Origin: Rhodospirillaceae bacterium
GTDB taxonomy: Bacteria > Pseudomonadota > Alphaproteobacteria > Rhodospirillales > Magnetovibrionaceae
Assembly (NCBI GenBank): GCA_029881835.1
Contig: JAOULV010000047.1
Location: 1 to 8,297, forward strand
Length of the DNA: 8,297 nt
Reading direction: 5' to 3'
Every line of letters starts with the position of its first letter. Positions within the stretch are counted from its first letter, which is position 1. Below are positions 1 to 5,795 of this stretch, piece by piece. Below the pieces are notes generated by a model, which was not told where the DNA came from, did not search any database, and was given only the letters and a program-made list of their open reading frames with translations. A program made the position numbers and the translations under genes.

Positions 1-1
1 T

Positions 2-370
2 GTCGAAACGCAAAAAATACTTGATCCGAATATCAAGCTGATTGCCACTTGCGTTCGTGCCCCGGTGTTTATTGGGCACGCCGAAGCGATCAATATTGAA
101 TTTGAAAACCCGCTTTCCGAAGAAGACGCACGCAAGGCGTTGAAAAACGCGCCCGGTGTTTCGGTGGTCGATTTCCGCAAAGACGAAGGTTATGTCACCC
201 CGGTTGAATGCGCGGGCGAAGATGCGGTTTTTGTTTCGCGCCTTAGGGTTGATCCCACGGTAAAACACGGCCTTAGCATGTGGGTGGTTTCAGATAACCT
301 ACGCAAGGGCGCGGCATTAAATACCGTGCAAATAGCCGAAGCCTTAATCGAAGATTATTTATCTAAATAA
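2..370 (+). CDS. asd: Aspartate-semialdehyde dehydrogenase, C-terminal part (5' end outside window)
   Basis: This is the last 122 codons of asd, open from the left edge of the window with no start inside it. The enzyme makes L-aspartate 4-semialdehyde by NADPH-dependent reductive dephosphorylation of aspartyl phosphate, feeding lysine, threonine, methionine and diaminopimelate synthesis in the cytoplasm. The visible segment has the family's substrate-binding Arg and active-site His with the expected spacing (CVRAPVFIGHAEA, Arg19 and His26 of the visible part, seven apart as in the E. coli enzyme). The C-terminal signature of the Asd dimerisation domain follows (GLSMWVVSDNLRKGAA), ending in a helix (IAEALIEDYLSK). 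The catalytic Cys lies upstream, outside the window. The gene converges on the minus-strand response regulator with 13 bp between the stop codons. A GTG at 65 is internal to the conserved domain and is not the real start. Identification is secure; only the length is unknown. Confidence 0.95.
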   Translation, partial: VETQKILDPNIKLIATCVRAPVFIGHAEAINIEFENPLSEEDARKALKNAPGVSVVDFRKDEGYVTPVECAGEDAVFVSRLRVDPTVKHGLSMWVVSDNLRKGAALNTVQIAEALIEDYLSK

Positions 371-383
371 TGTTGGCGAACAT

Positions 384-938
384 CTAAGACACTGCAGCGG
401 AAATGCCGACCTTGGCTTCTTCCGCCAGCTGTTCATCTGTTTTTAGGTCATAATCGTTTCGTCGTTCTTGGCCCAAAAACGGTTTGTCATGGCGTCTGCG
501 GTCAGGGCCAAAATAATGGTCGGTGCGAACGAACGGGCGCGGGTGTTCAATTATGGTTTGTATCCGCTTCATGATGGATTTGGCCGATAACGGTTTTACC
601 AAAAATTCATTTACACCCGCGTCGCGCGCTTCGGTAACCCGGCCCCGTTCGGAATGGGCCGACATCATTATAACCGGCAAAAACGGATCAGGGGTGTCAT
701 CACCGGTGCGTATCCAGCGGGTGAGCTCCAGCCCGTCTAGCGGGTCCATCATCCAATCGGCAATGATTATATCGGGCTTGAAATCGCCCATTGTCAGGGC
801 GTCCATGGCATCGGCCCCGTCTTTGGCTTCGCGCACCTCAAGGGCATTAAACTGGTTTAAAACCCGGCGCACAATGGTGCGCATGAACGGGTTATCATCA
901 ACCACAAGAACTTTGATGTTTTTCAGGTAATCAGACAT
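384..938 (-). CDS. Single-domain (CheY-like) response regulator with basic C-terminal tail
   Basis: The 184-residue protein is a receiver domain (about residues 8-131) with a polar tail and no recognisable DNA-binding or enzymatic output domain. The phosphorylation site is intact: acidic pair Asp14-Asp15, phospho-acceptor Asp61 (IIADWMM), switch Ser93 (MMSAH) and Lys115-Pro116 (LVKPL). The domain is therefore expected to accept phosphate from a histidine kinase, none of which is encoded here. The tail carries FGPDRRR at 143-149 and a second arginine-rich patch (QERR), then an acidic/alanine-rich end. I associate the FGPDRRR tail with a group of alphaproteobacterial orphan regulators, from memory. 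The ATG at 936-938 is preceded by a weak GAGAG, and upstream lies an extended -10 promoter. It probably acts by protein-protein contact, in motility, chemotaxis or general signalling, but the partner cannot be read from the sequence. Confidence 0.88.
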   Translation of the reverse strand: MSDYLKNIKVLVVDDNPFMRTIVRRVLNQFNALEVREAKDGADAMDALTMGDFKPDIIIADWMMDPLDGLELTRWIRTGDDTPDPFLPVIMMSAHSERGRVTEARDAGVNEFLVKPLSAKSIMKRIQTIIEHPRPFVRTDHYFGPDRRRHDKPFLGQERRNDYDLKTDEQLAEEAKVGISAAVS

Positions 939-979
939 TCATAGGCTCTCAATAAAGGCCCCCAGTACAGCCAAGCGAT

Positions 980-1009
980 ATTATAGCATTTGGCGTTAAT
1001 ATTCAGCAA
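980..1009 (-). promoter_or_regulatory. Probable sigma-70 promoter for the response regulator
   Basis: Read on the minus strand, positions 988 to 980 give TGCTATAAT, a perfect -10 hexamer with the extended TGn element. A weak -35 (TTGCTG at 1009-1004) lies 18 bp upstream. Transcription would start near 973, leaving about 35 nt of leader before the ATG at 938. The extended -10 can make up for the poor -35. The call rests on motif match only. Confidence 0.5.
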
Positions 1010-1011
1010 AC

Positions 1012-1040
1012 TTGCAACCGGGCTTTCTAAAGAGCATATT
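1012..1040 (+). promoter_or_regulatory. Possible promoter for the CitE-family gene and mch
   Basis: TTGCAA (1012-1017) and CATATT (1035-1040) are separated by exactly 17 bp; each matches the sigma-70 consensus at four of six positions. A start near 1047 would leave about 48 nt of leader before the ATG at 1095. A second -10-like CATAAT at 1061-1066 lacks a good -35. The elements overlap the divergent regulator's promoter region, so the two genes may share control. The evidence is weak. Confidence 0.35.
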
Positions 1041-1080
1041 TTAACCAGTAAATTGGCTAGCATAATCTTGAAAACTAACC

Positions 1081-1085
1081 GGAGA
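1081..1085 (+). promoter_or_regulatory. Ribosome binding site that fixes the CitE-family start
   Basis: GGAGA lies 9 nt before the ATG at 1095. The same frame stays open upstream to a TTG at 990, but that extension has no such site and adds 35 residues the family does not have. The ATG at 1095 is therefore preferred. Confidence 0.75.
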
Positions 1086-1094
1086 CCTCCCCCG

Positions 1095-1982
1095 ATGCCA
1101 AATACATCCCGCCCCAGAAGAAGCGTACTTTATATGCCTGGCGCCAATGTTCGCGCCCTAGAAAAAGGCCGAACCTTGGCCTGTGACGCCATAATAATGG
1201 ATTTGGAAGATTCGGTAGCCCCCGATGCCAAAAAACAGGCACGCAAAAATGTAGCCGAAGCAATAAAAGCGGGCGGTTACGGCAAGCGTGAAGTGGTGGT
1301 TCGGGTAAACGCGCTAGATACCACGTGGGGCTATAAAGATATTGTTGCCGCCGCCACTTCGGGGGCGGATGCGATACTTTTACCCAAAACCGAAAGCGCC
1401 AATGCCGTGCGCCAGCTTGAACGCATAATGCTTGAGGCCGGCGCGCCGGAAAGCATGAAAATATGGTGCATGATAGAAACCCCCCGGGGGGTTTTGCGCA
1501 CCGAACTAATTGCCAGTGCCAGCGTGCGGGTATCATGTTTGGTAATGGGAACGTCTGACTTGGCCAAAGACCTTCATGCCCACCATACCCGTGAACGCAT
1601 CCCCATGGTGATGAGCTTGGGCCACTGTTTAATAGTCGCGCGCGCTTATGGCCTTTCAATTCTTGATGGGGTTCATCTTGACCTTAGCGATGACGAAGGG
1701 TTTGAACAATCATGCTTGCAAGGGGTTGATTTTGGTTTTGACGGAAAGACTTTGATACATCCAAAAACCATAGCCAAAGCCAATGAAATTTTCGGGCCCT
1801 CGGAAGGCGAGGTAAAATGGTCGCAAGATATAATCGCCGCCTTCAATGGGGCACGCAGCAAGGGCGATGGGGTTGTGGTAATAGATGGAAAATTAGTTGA
1901 AAATCTTCATATTGTAGAGGCCCAAAGGATAGTCAAAATGTCCGAGCGGATAAAAGAACTCGAAGCAGATATTGCTGGTTGA
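1095..1982 (+). CDS. HpcH/HpaI aldolase/CitE family enzyme, probable (3S)-malyl-CoA thioesterase or malyl-/beta-methylmalyl-CoA lyase
   Basis: The 295-residue protein has the CitE-type TIM-barrel motifs in order: RSVLYMPG (9-16), IIMDLED (33-39), the CoA-ester-binding Arg70 in RVNALDT, the Mg2+-binding Glu128 (MIETPRG) and Asp155 (MGTSDLAKD), Asp191 (LDGV) and DGKTLIHP (216-223). A C-terminal lid region contains DGKLVENLH. Family members cleave or form C-C bonds of CoA esters, or hydrolyse malyl-CoA. Length and motifs resemble, from memory, the Rhodobacter Mcl2 (3S)-malyl-CoA thioesterase rather than the slightly longer Mcl1 lyase. Its neighbour mesaconyl-CoA hydratase supports a role in the ethylmalonyl-CoA pathway, which uses both activities: beta-methylmalyl-CoA cleavage to glyoxylate plus propionyl-CoA, and malyl-CoA hydrolysis to malate. 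Which reaction dominates cannot be settled from sequence, so no symbol is given. Only 19 nt separate it from the next gene, implying one transcript. Confidence 0.88.
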   Translation: MPNTSRPRRSVLYMPGANVRALEKGRTLACDAIIMDLEDSVAPDAKKQARKNVAEAIKAGGYGKREVVVRVNALDTTWGYKDIVAAATSGADAILLPKTESANAVRQLERIMLEAGAPESMKIWCMIETPRGVLRTELIASASVRVSCLVMGTSDLAKDLHAHHTRERIPMVMSLGHCLIVARAYGLSILDGVHLDLSDDEGFEQSCLQGVDFGFDGKTLIHPKTIAKANEIFGPSEGEVKWSQDIIAAFNGARSKGDGVVVIDGKLVENLHIVEAQRIVKMSERIKELEADIAG

Positions 1983-2001
1983 TATTCAAATGGAAATTTT
2001 T

Positions 2002-3054
2002 ATGAGCGATAAAACATCTAAGGGAAATTTCTTTGAGGATTTTCGCCTTGGGCAAAAGCTTGTTCATTCAACGCCGCGCACGCTAACCGAAGGCGATGTT
2101 TCGCTTTACACCGCGCTTTATGGCTCGCGTTTTGCGTTTAATTCATCAGATACCTTTGCCATGAACCTTGGCTTTGAAGGCGCACCGATTGATGATTTTT
2201 TGGTGTTTCATATAATTTTTGGGCGCAGCGTAAGTGACGTTTCATTAAACGCGGTTGCCAATTTGGGCTATGCCTCTTGTCGTTTTTCCACGCCTGTTTA
2301 TCCCGGCGATACCTTGAAAGCGACATCAAGCGTTATTGGGCTAAAGAAAAATTCAAATAACAAAACCGGCATTGTTTGGGTGCACACCGAAGGCACAAAC
2401 CAAAACGATGAACCGGTTTTGGATTTTGTCCGCTGGGTTATGGTGCCCAAGCGCGATATTGATGCCCCCGCGCAGGGTTTCTTGACCCCGGAATTAGACC
2501 CGATGTCTGCGACCAAGGAACTGCCCATTCCCAGCGCGCTTGATTTATCGGGTTATGATACCGAACTTTCCGGCAGTCAACATTTGTGGGGCGATTATGA
2601 AACCGGTGAACGCATCGACCATATCGCAGGGTTCACGGTTGAAGAAGCCGAACACCAAATGGCAACCCGGCTTTATCAAAATTCTGCCCGCGTGCATTTT
2701 GATGCCCAAATGACCAAAGATACCCGCTTCGGCAAAAGGCTGGTTTATGGCGGACATGTGATTTCTATTGCCCGCGCACTTAGCTTTAACGGCCTTGGTA
2801 ATGCTTTCAAGGTTGCGGCGATTAATGGCGGTACCCACGCCGCCCCGGTTTTTGCCGGTGATACTCTTTATGCATGGTCGGAAATACTGGGAAAAGACCA
2901 GATACCAGGACGTAGCGATTTAGGCGCGTTACGCCTGCGCACGGTTGTTTGCAAAAACCACAGCGCCGAAGGGTTCCCTTATCGCAGCGGTGAAGACGAA
3001 TATGACCACACAGTGGTCCTTGACCTTGATTACACGGTATTGATGCCCACATGA
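2002..3054 (+). CDS. mch: Mesaconyl-CoA hydratase (MaoC-like double hot-dog)
   Basis: This 350-residue cytoplasmic enzyme interconverts mesaconyl-CoA and beta-methylmalyl-CoA in the ethylmalonyl-CoA pathway (or related C5 routes). It has two hot-dog halves. The N-terminal one opens GNFFEDFRLGQ (8-18) and contains EGDVSLYTALYGSR and APIDDFLVFHIIFG. The C-terminal one has LYQNSARVHFD (224-234), with Asn227 and His232 at the hydratase active-site position, then RLVYGGHVISIARALSFNGL, FAGDTLYAWSEILGK and the closing LDYTVLMP. These blocks agree closely with the Rhodobacter enzyme as I remember it, including total length. I chose the ATG at 2002 because homologues begin about nine residues before NFFEDF and a GGAAA sits just upstream. 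An ATG at 1990 and a TTG at 1972 in the same frame lack a ribosome binding site. It follows the CitE-family gene by 19 nt and precedes sdhC by 87 bp. Confidence 0.92.
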   Translation: MSDKTSKGNFFEDFRLGQKLVHSTPRTLTEGDVSLYTALYGSRFAFNSSDTFAMNLGFEGAPIDDFLVFHIIFGRSVSDVSLNAVANLGYASCRFSTPVYPGDTLKATSSVIGLKKNSNNKTGIVWVHTEGTNQNDEPVLDFVRWVMVPKRDIDAPAQGFLTPELDPMSATKELPIPSALDLSGYDTELSGSQHLWGDYETGERIDHIAGFTVEEAEHQMATRLYQNSARVHFDAQMTKDTRFGKRLVYGGHVISIARALSFNGLGNAFKVAAINGGTHAAPVFAGDTLYAWSEILGKDQIPGRSDLGALRLRTVVCKNHSAEGFPYRSGEDEYDHTVVLDLDYTVLMPT

Positions 3055-3077
3055 TTTAAGTGCAATTTTAAGCGACG

Positions 3078-3106
3078 TTGACTAAGCGGGAATTGGGTTC
3101 CAAAGT
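3078..3106 (+). promoter_or_regulatory. Possible sdh operon promoter
   Basis: TTGACT (3078-3083) matches the -35 consensus at five of six positions, and CAAAGT, 17 bp downstream, is a poor -10 (three of six). The 87-bp gap between mch and sdhC is large enough for a separate promoter, and I see no terminator in it. Read-through from the upstream pair is equally possible. Confidence 0.3.
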
Positions 3107-3141
3107 AAGAAAAACCAAAATGACAGGGTAAAGATATAAGC

Positions 3142-3537
3142 ATGCGAGACGACGCCAAACCACTTTCACCCCATCTTCAGGTTTACCGCCCGCAGGTAAC
3201 CTCGGTGCTTTCCATCACCCATCGTTTGACTGGTCTGGTTTTGGTGCTTGCCGCCATGTTGTTGACCTATTGGCTGGCGGCGGCGGCCTATGGGCCGGAC
3301 GCATTTTCCCGCGCGCAAATAGTGCTGGAATCATGGTTTGGCCGTTTGGTTTTGTTTGGCTTTACGTTTTCGCTCTTTTATCACCTGTTAAATGGCCTAA
3401 GGCACCTTGGCTGGGATATGGGCAAAGGGTTTGATTTAACCCGCCTGCGCATTACTGGCGCACTGGTCGTTGTTGGTTCAATCGCGCTTACACTGCTTAG
3501 CTGGATGTGGGCTTATGGTCATGTGGGAAAGCTATAG
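3142..3537 (+). CDS. sdhC: Succinate dehydrogenase cytochrome b556 subunit
   Basis: This is the larger membrane anchor of complex II (131 residues, normal for the family). Together with SdhD it binds heme b and ubiquinone in the cytoplasmic membrane. Both SdhC signatures are present. The first is PLSPHLQVY followed by TSVLSITHRLTG, with Ser24 and Arg28 at the positions of the E. coli quinone-site residues Ser27 and Arg31. The second is HLLNGLRHLGWD, with His81 aligning to the heme ligand His84. Three membrane helices fall at about 29-50, 66-90 and 105-126. The ATG has an AGGG 13 nt upstream, slightly distant. It is the first gene of the sdhCDAB run; the next gene starts 11 nt after its stop, with the AGGA for sdhD overlapping the sdhC stop codon. 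Confidence 0.96.
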   Translation: MRDDAKPLSPHLQVYRPQVTSVLSITHRLTGLVLVLAAMLLTYWLAAAAYGPDAFSRAQIVLESWFGRLVLFGFTFSLFYHLLNGLRHLGWDMGKGFDLTRLRITGALVVVGSIALTLLSWMWAYGHVGKL

Positions 3538-3548
3538 GATGAAAACCA

Positions 3549-3953
3549 ATGGTTGATATGGCGCGCAATAAACGCCAGCTTCGCTCCAACCTCAGCCGGG
3601 TGCGCGGGCTTGGCTCCACCCGTGAAGGGGTACATCACTGGTGGGCCCAACGCATGAGCGCGGTTGCGCTGATACCGCTTTCAATGTGGTTTGTTTATTC
3701 GCTTATCACACTTACCGGTGCAGATTATCAGTCGTTTCATGCCTGGGCCTCTGAATTTGGCAATTCCGTTTTTCTGGTTTTATTTATTGTTACCCTTTTC
3801 CATCACGCCCAATTGGGCGTTACGGTGGTAATTGAAGATTATGTTCATTCCGAAGCCATAAAAATGGCGATGGTATTAGTGGTTAAATACGGAACCATGT
3901 TGTTTGCCGCATCATCTGTATTTGCGGTTTTAAAAATTTCCCTTGCTGGATAA
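3549..3953 (+). CDS. sdhD: Succinate dehydrogenase hydrophobic membrane anchor subunit
   Basis: The second membrane anchor of complex II, 134 residues. A basic cytoplasmic N-terminus (residues 1-25) leads to GVHHWWAQRMSAVALIPL, the usual SdhD opening. The heme and quinone motif is HHAQLGVTVVIEDYVH: His86 aligns with the E. coli heme ligand His71, and Asp97-Tyr98 with the quinone-site pair Asp82-Tyr83, with identical spacing. Three helices fall at about 36-56, 72-95 and 105-130. The ATG at 3549 lies 9 nt after AGGA at 3536-3539, which overlaps the sdhC stop; a second ATG three codons later is less well placed. sdhA begins 8 nt after its stop codon, so the genes are clearly co-transcribed. Confidence 0.95.
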   Translation: MVDMARNKRQLRSNLSRVRGLGSTREGVHHWWAQRMSAVALIPLSMWFVYSLITLTGADYQSFHAWASEFGNSVFLVLFIVTLFHHAQLGVTVVIEDYVHSEAIKMAMVLVVKYGTMLFAASSVFAVLKISLAG

Positions 3954-3961
3954 GAGATATC

Positions 3962-5752
3962 ATGAGCGAAGCAATCCCTATTAGCGAACATGTTTATGAC
4001 TGCGTCGTAATTGGCGCAGGTGGGGCGGGCCTCAGGGCGTCACTCGGCATGACTACCGCCGGTCTTAAAACCGCCTGCATCACCAAGGTATTCCCGACCC
4101 GTAGCCACACGGTGGCGGCCCAAGGCGGTATCGGGGCGGCGCTTGGCAACATGGCGGATGATAACTGGCGTTGGCATATGTACGACACGGTAAAAGGTTC
4201 GGACTGGCTGGGCGATCAAGACGCAATTGAATACATGTGCAAAAACGCGGTTCCGGCGGTTTATGAATTGGAGCATTACGGCGTGCCGTTTTCGCGCAAT
4301 GAAGAAGGTAAAATTTATCAACGCCCATTTGGCGGGCATATGCGCGATTTTGGCGAAGCCCCGGTGCCGCGCGCCTGTGCCGCGGCCGACCGTACGGGTC
4401 ACGCCATTTTGCACACGCTTTATCAACAAGCGTTAAAACATGATGTGGAATTTTTTGTCGAATTCATCGCCATAGATTTAATCATGGACGAAGAAGGTGT
4501 TTGCCGTGGGGTGGTGGCGTGGAACCTTGAAGATGGCTCCATTCACCGTTTTCAGGCCCAACAAACGGTGCTTGCCACCGGCGGCTATGGCCGGGCCTGG
4601 TTTTCGTGCACATCGGCGCATACCTGCACTGGTGATGGGCACGGCATGGTGGCCCGTGCCGGCTTGCCGTTACAGGACATGGAATTTGTCCAATTTCACC
4701 CAACCGGTATTTATGGCGCAGGCGTGCTTATAACCGAAGGTGCGCGTGGCGAAGGGGGTTATCTTACCAATGCCAATGGTGAGCGCTTTATGGAACGCTA
4801 CGCCCCCACTGCCAAGGATCTGGCCTCGCGTGACGTTGTATCGCGTGCCATGACCATGGAAATACGCGAAGGGCGCGGCGTTGGCCCGGATGGCGATCAT
4901 ATATCTTTGCATCTTGAACATTTGGGTGCCGACATGCTGGCCCATCGTTTGCCCGGCATTTCCGAAAGCGCCAAAGTCTTTGCCGGGGTCGAGGTAACCC
5001 AAGAACCAATTCCGGTTATTCCGACCGTGCATTACAACATGGGCGGCATTCCCACCAACATATATGGCGAAGTTTTACGCCCGACCGAAAAAGACCCAGA
5101 TGCCGTTTGCCCCGGATTGATGGCCATTGGCGAGGCCGCGTGTGTTTCGGTGCACGGGGCCAATCGCCTTGGCACCAATTCGCTTTTGGATATTGTGGTC
5201 TTTGGTCGCGCCGCCGCACTTCGTGCCCGCGCCATGGTGACGCCGGGGGCCGATCAAAAACCCATACCCAAAGAACTGCTCGACCCGGCGCTTTCTAGGC
5301 TTGAACGTTTGCGCACCGCCAACGGGGGGCTTCCCACCGCCGACATTCGCATGAATATGCAAAAAACCATGCACCGCGATGCCGCCGTATTTCGCACCGA
5401 AAAAACTTTGGCTGACGGTCAGCGTTCAATAGACGAAATTGCAAAATCGGTCAGCGATATCCGGGTTAATGATCGCTCGATGATATGGAATTCCGATTTG
5501 GTCGAAGCGTTGGAATTGGAAAACCTGCTTGATTGTGCACAAGCGACCGTGCATTCGGCCCTGGCGCGCCAAGAAAGCCGGGGTGCGCACGCGCGTGAAG
5601 ATTTCCCTGATCGTAACGACGATGAATGGATGAAACACACCATCGCCTGGGTTGATAAAGATAAAAAAGTAAAGCTTGGTTATCGTCCGGTTCACACCTG
5701 GACCCTAACCGACGAGGTCGAATACATCGAACCGAAAGCCAGAGTATATTGA
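3962..5752 (+). CDS. sdhA: Succinate dehydrogenase flavoprotein subunit
   Basis: The catalytic subunit of complex II (596 residues, standard length) oxidises succinate to fumarate and passes electrons to covalently bound FAD on the cytoplasmic face. The Rossmann dinucleotide motif is VVIGAGGAGLRA (15-26). His49 in RSHTVAAQGG is the FAD attachment residue. All the expected active-site residues are present: His246 (QFHPTG), Arg290 (SRDVVSR), His357 (TVHYNMGG) and Arg402 (GANRLGTNSLLD), matching E. coli His242, Arg286, His354 and Arg399. The C-terminal domain ends with KLGYRPVHTWTLTDEVEYIEPKARVY. The start is supported by a purine-rich AAGAGA overlapping the sdhD stop. The last two codons and the stop form the first part of a 14-bp tandem repeat that runs into sdhB. 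Confidence 0.98.
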   Translation: MSEAIPISEHVYDCVVIGAGGAGLRASLGMTTAGLKTACITKVFPTRSHTVAAQGGIGAALGNMADDNWRWHMYDTVKGSDWLGDQDAIEYMCKNAVPAVYELEHYGVPFSRNEEGKIYQRPFGGHMRDFGEAPVPRACAAADRTGHAILHTLYQQALKHDVEFFVEFIAIDLIMDEEGVCRGVVAWNLEDGSIHRFQAQQTVLATGGYGRAWFSCTSAHTCTGDGHGMVARAGLPLQDMEFVQFHPTGIYGAGVLITEGARGEGGYLTNANGERFMERYAPTAKDLASRDVVSRAMTMEIREGRGVGPDGDHISLHLEHLGADMLAHRLPGISESAKVFAGVEVTQEPIPVIPTVHYNMGGIPTNIYGEVLRPTEKDPDAVCPGLMAIGEAACVSVHGANRLGTNSLLDIVVFGRAAALRARAMVTPGADQKPIPKELLDPALSRLERLRTANGGLPTADIRMNMQKTMHRDAAVFRTEKTLADGQRSIDEIAKSVSDIRVNDRSMIWNSDLVEALELENLLDCAQATVHSALARQESRGAHAREDFPDRNDDEWMKHTIAWVDKDKKVKLGYRPVHTWTLTDEVEYIEPKARVY

Positions 5753-5753
5753 T

Positions 5754-5780
5754 ATGGGTATATTGATATGGGTGTATTGA
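5754..5780 (+). other. Eight-codon mini-ORF between sdhA and sdhB
   Basis: An ATG one base after the sdhA stop opens MGILIWVY and stops at 5778-5780 inside repeat unit 3. Its stop overlaps another ATG (TGATG) at 5780-5782, which gives MRVY and stops at 5792-5794, one base before the sdhB ATG. A second start at 5768 gives MGVLMRVY ending at the same 5794. These follow mechanically from the repeat. They may act as re-initiation stepping stones, or may simply be by-products; I see no evidence for a functional peptide. Confidence 0.35.
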
Positions 5781-5781
5781 T

Positions 5782-5786
5782 GAGGG
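5782..5786 (+). promoter_or_regulatory. sdhB ribosome binding site formed by a diverged repeat unit
   Basis: GAGGG at 5782-5786 lies 9 nt before the sdhB ATG at 5796. It exists because repeat unit 3 reads TGATGAGG where units 1, 2 and 4 read TGATATGG, and it runs into the first G of unit 4. It is the best Shine-Dalgarno match near this start and supports the ATG at 5796. Confidence 0.75.
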
Positions 5787-5795
5787 TGTACTGAT

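Noticed and set aside
371..382. Small inverted repeat TGTT-GGCG-AACA after asd as a terminator
   Set aside because: The stem is only four base pairs and A/T-rich, and no T tract follows on either strand.
523..930. 135-codon plus-strand open frame opposite the response regulator
   Set aside because: The minus-strand frame has a complete receiver domain with all phosphorylation residues; the plus-strand product is Ser/Arg-rich and featureless.
990..1094. 35-codon N-terminal extension of the CitE-family gene from a TTG at 990
   Set aside because: It has no ribosome binding site and overlaps the promoter-like motifs; family members start close to the RSVLYMPG motif, and GGAGA precedes the ATG at 1095.
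1075..1659. 194-codon open frame antisense to the CitE-family gene
   Set aside because: The translation is rich in Pro, Arg, Trp and Cys with no domain pattern, as expected for a shadow of the real gene on the other strand.
5075..5374. Antisense open frames inside sdhA (several of 60-130 codons)
   Set aside because: They lie opposite a well-conserved catalytic gene, have no recognisable motifs or ribosome binding sites, and follow from sdhA codon bias.
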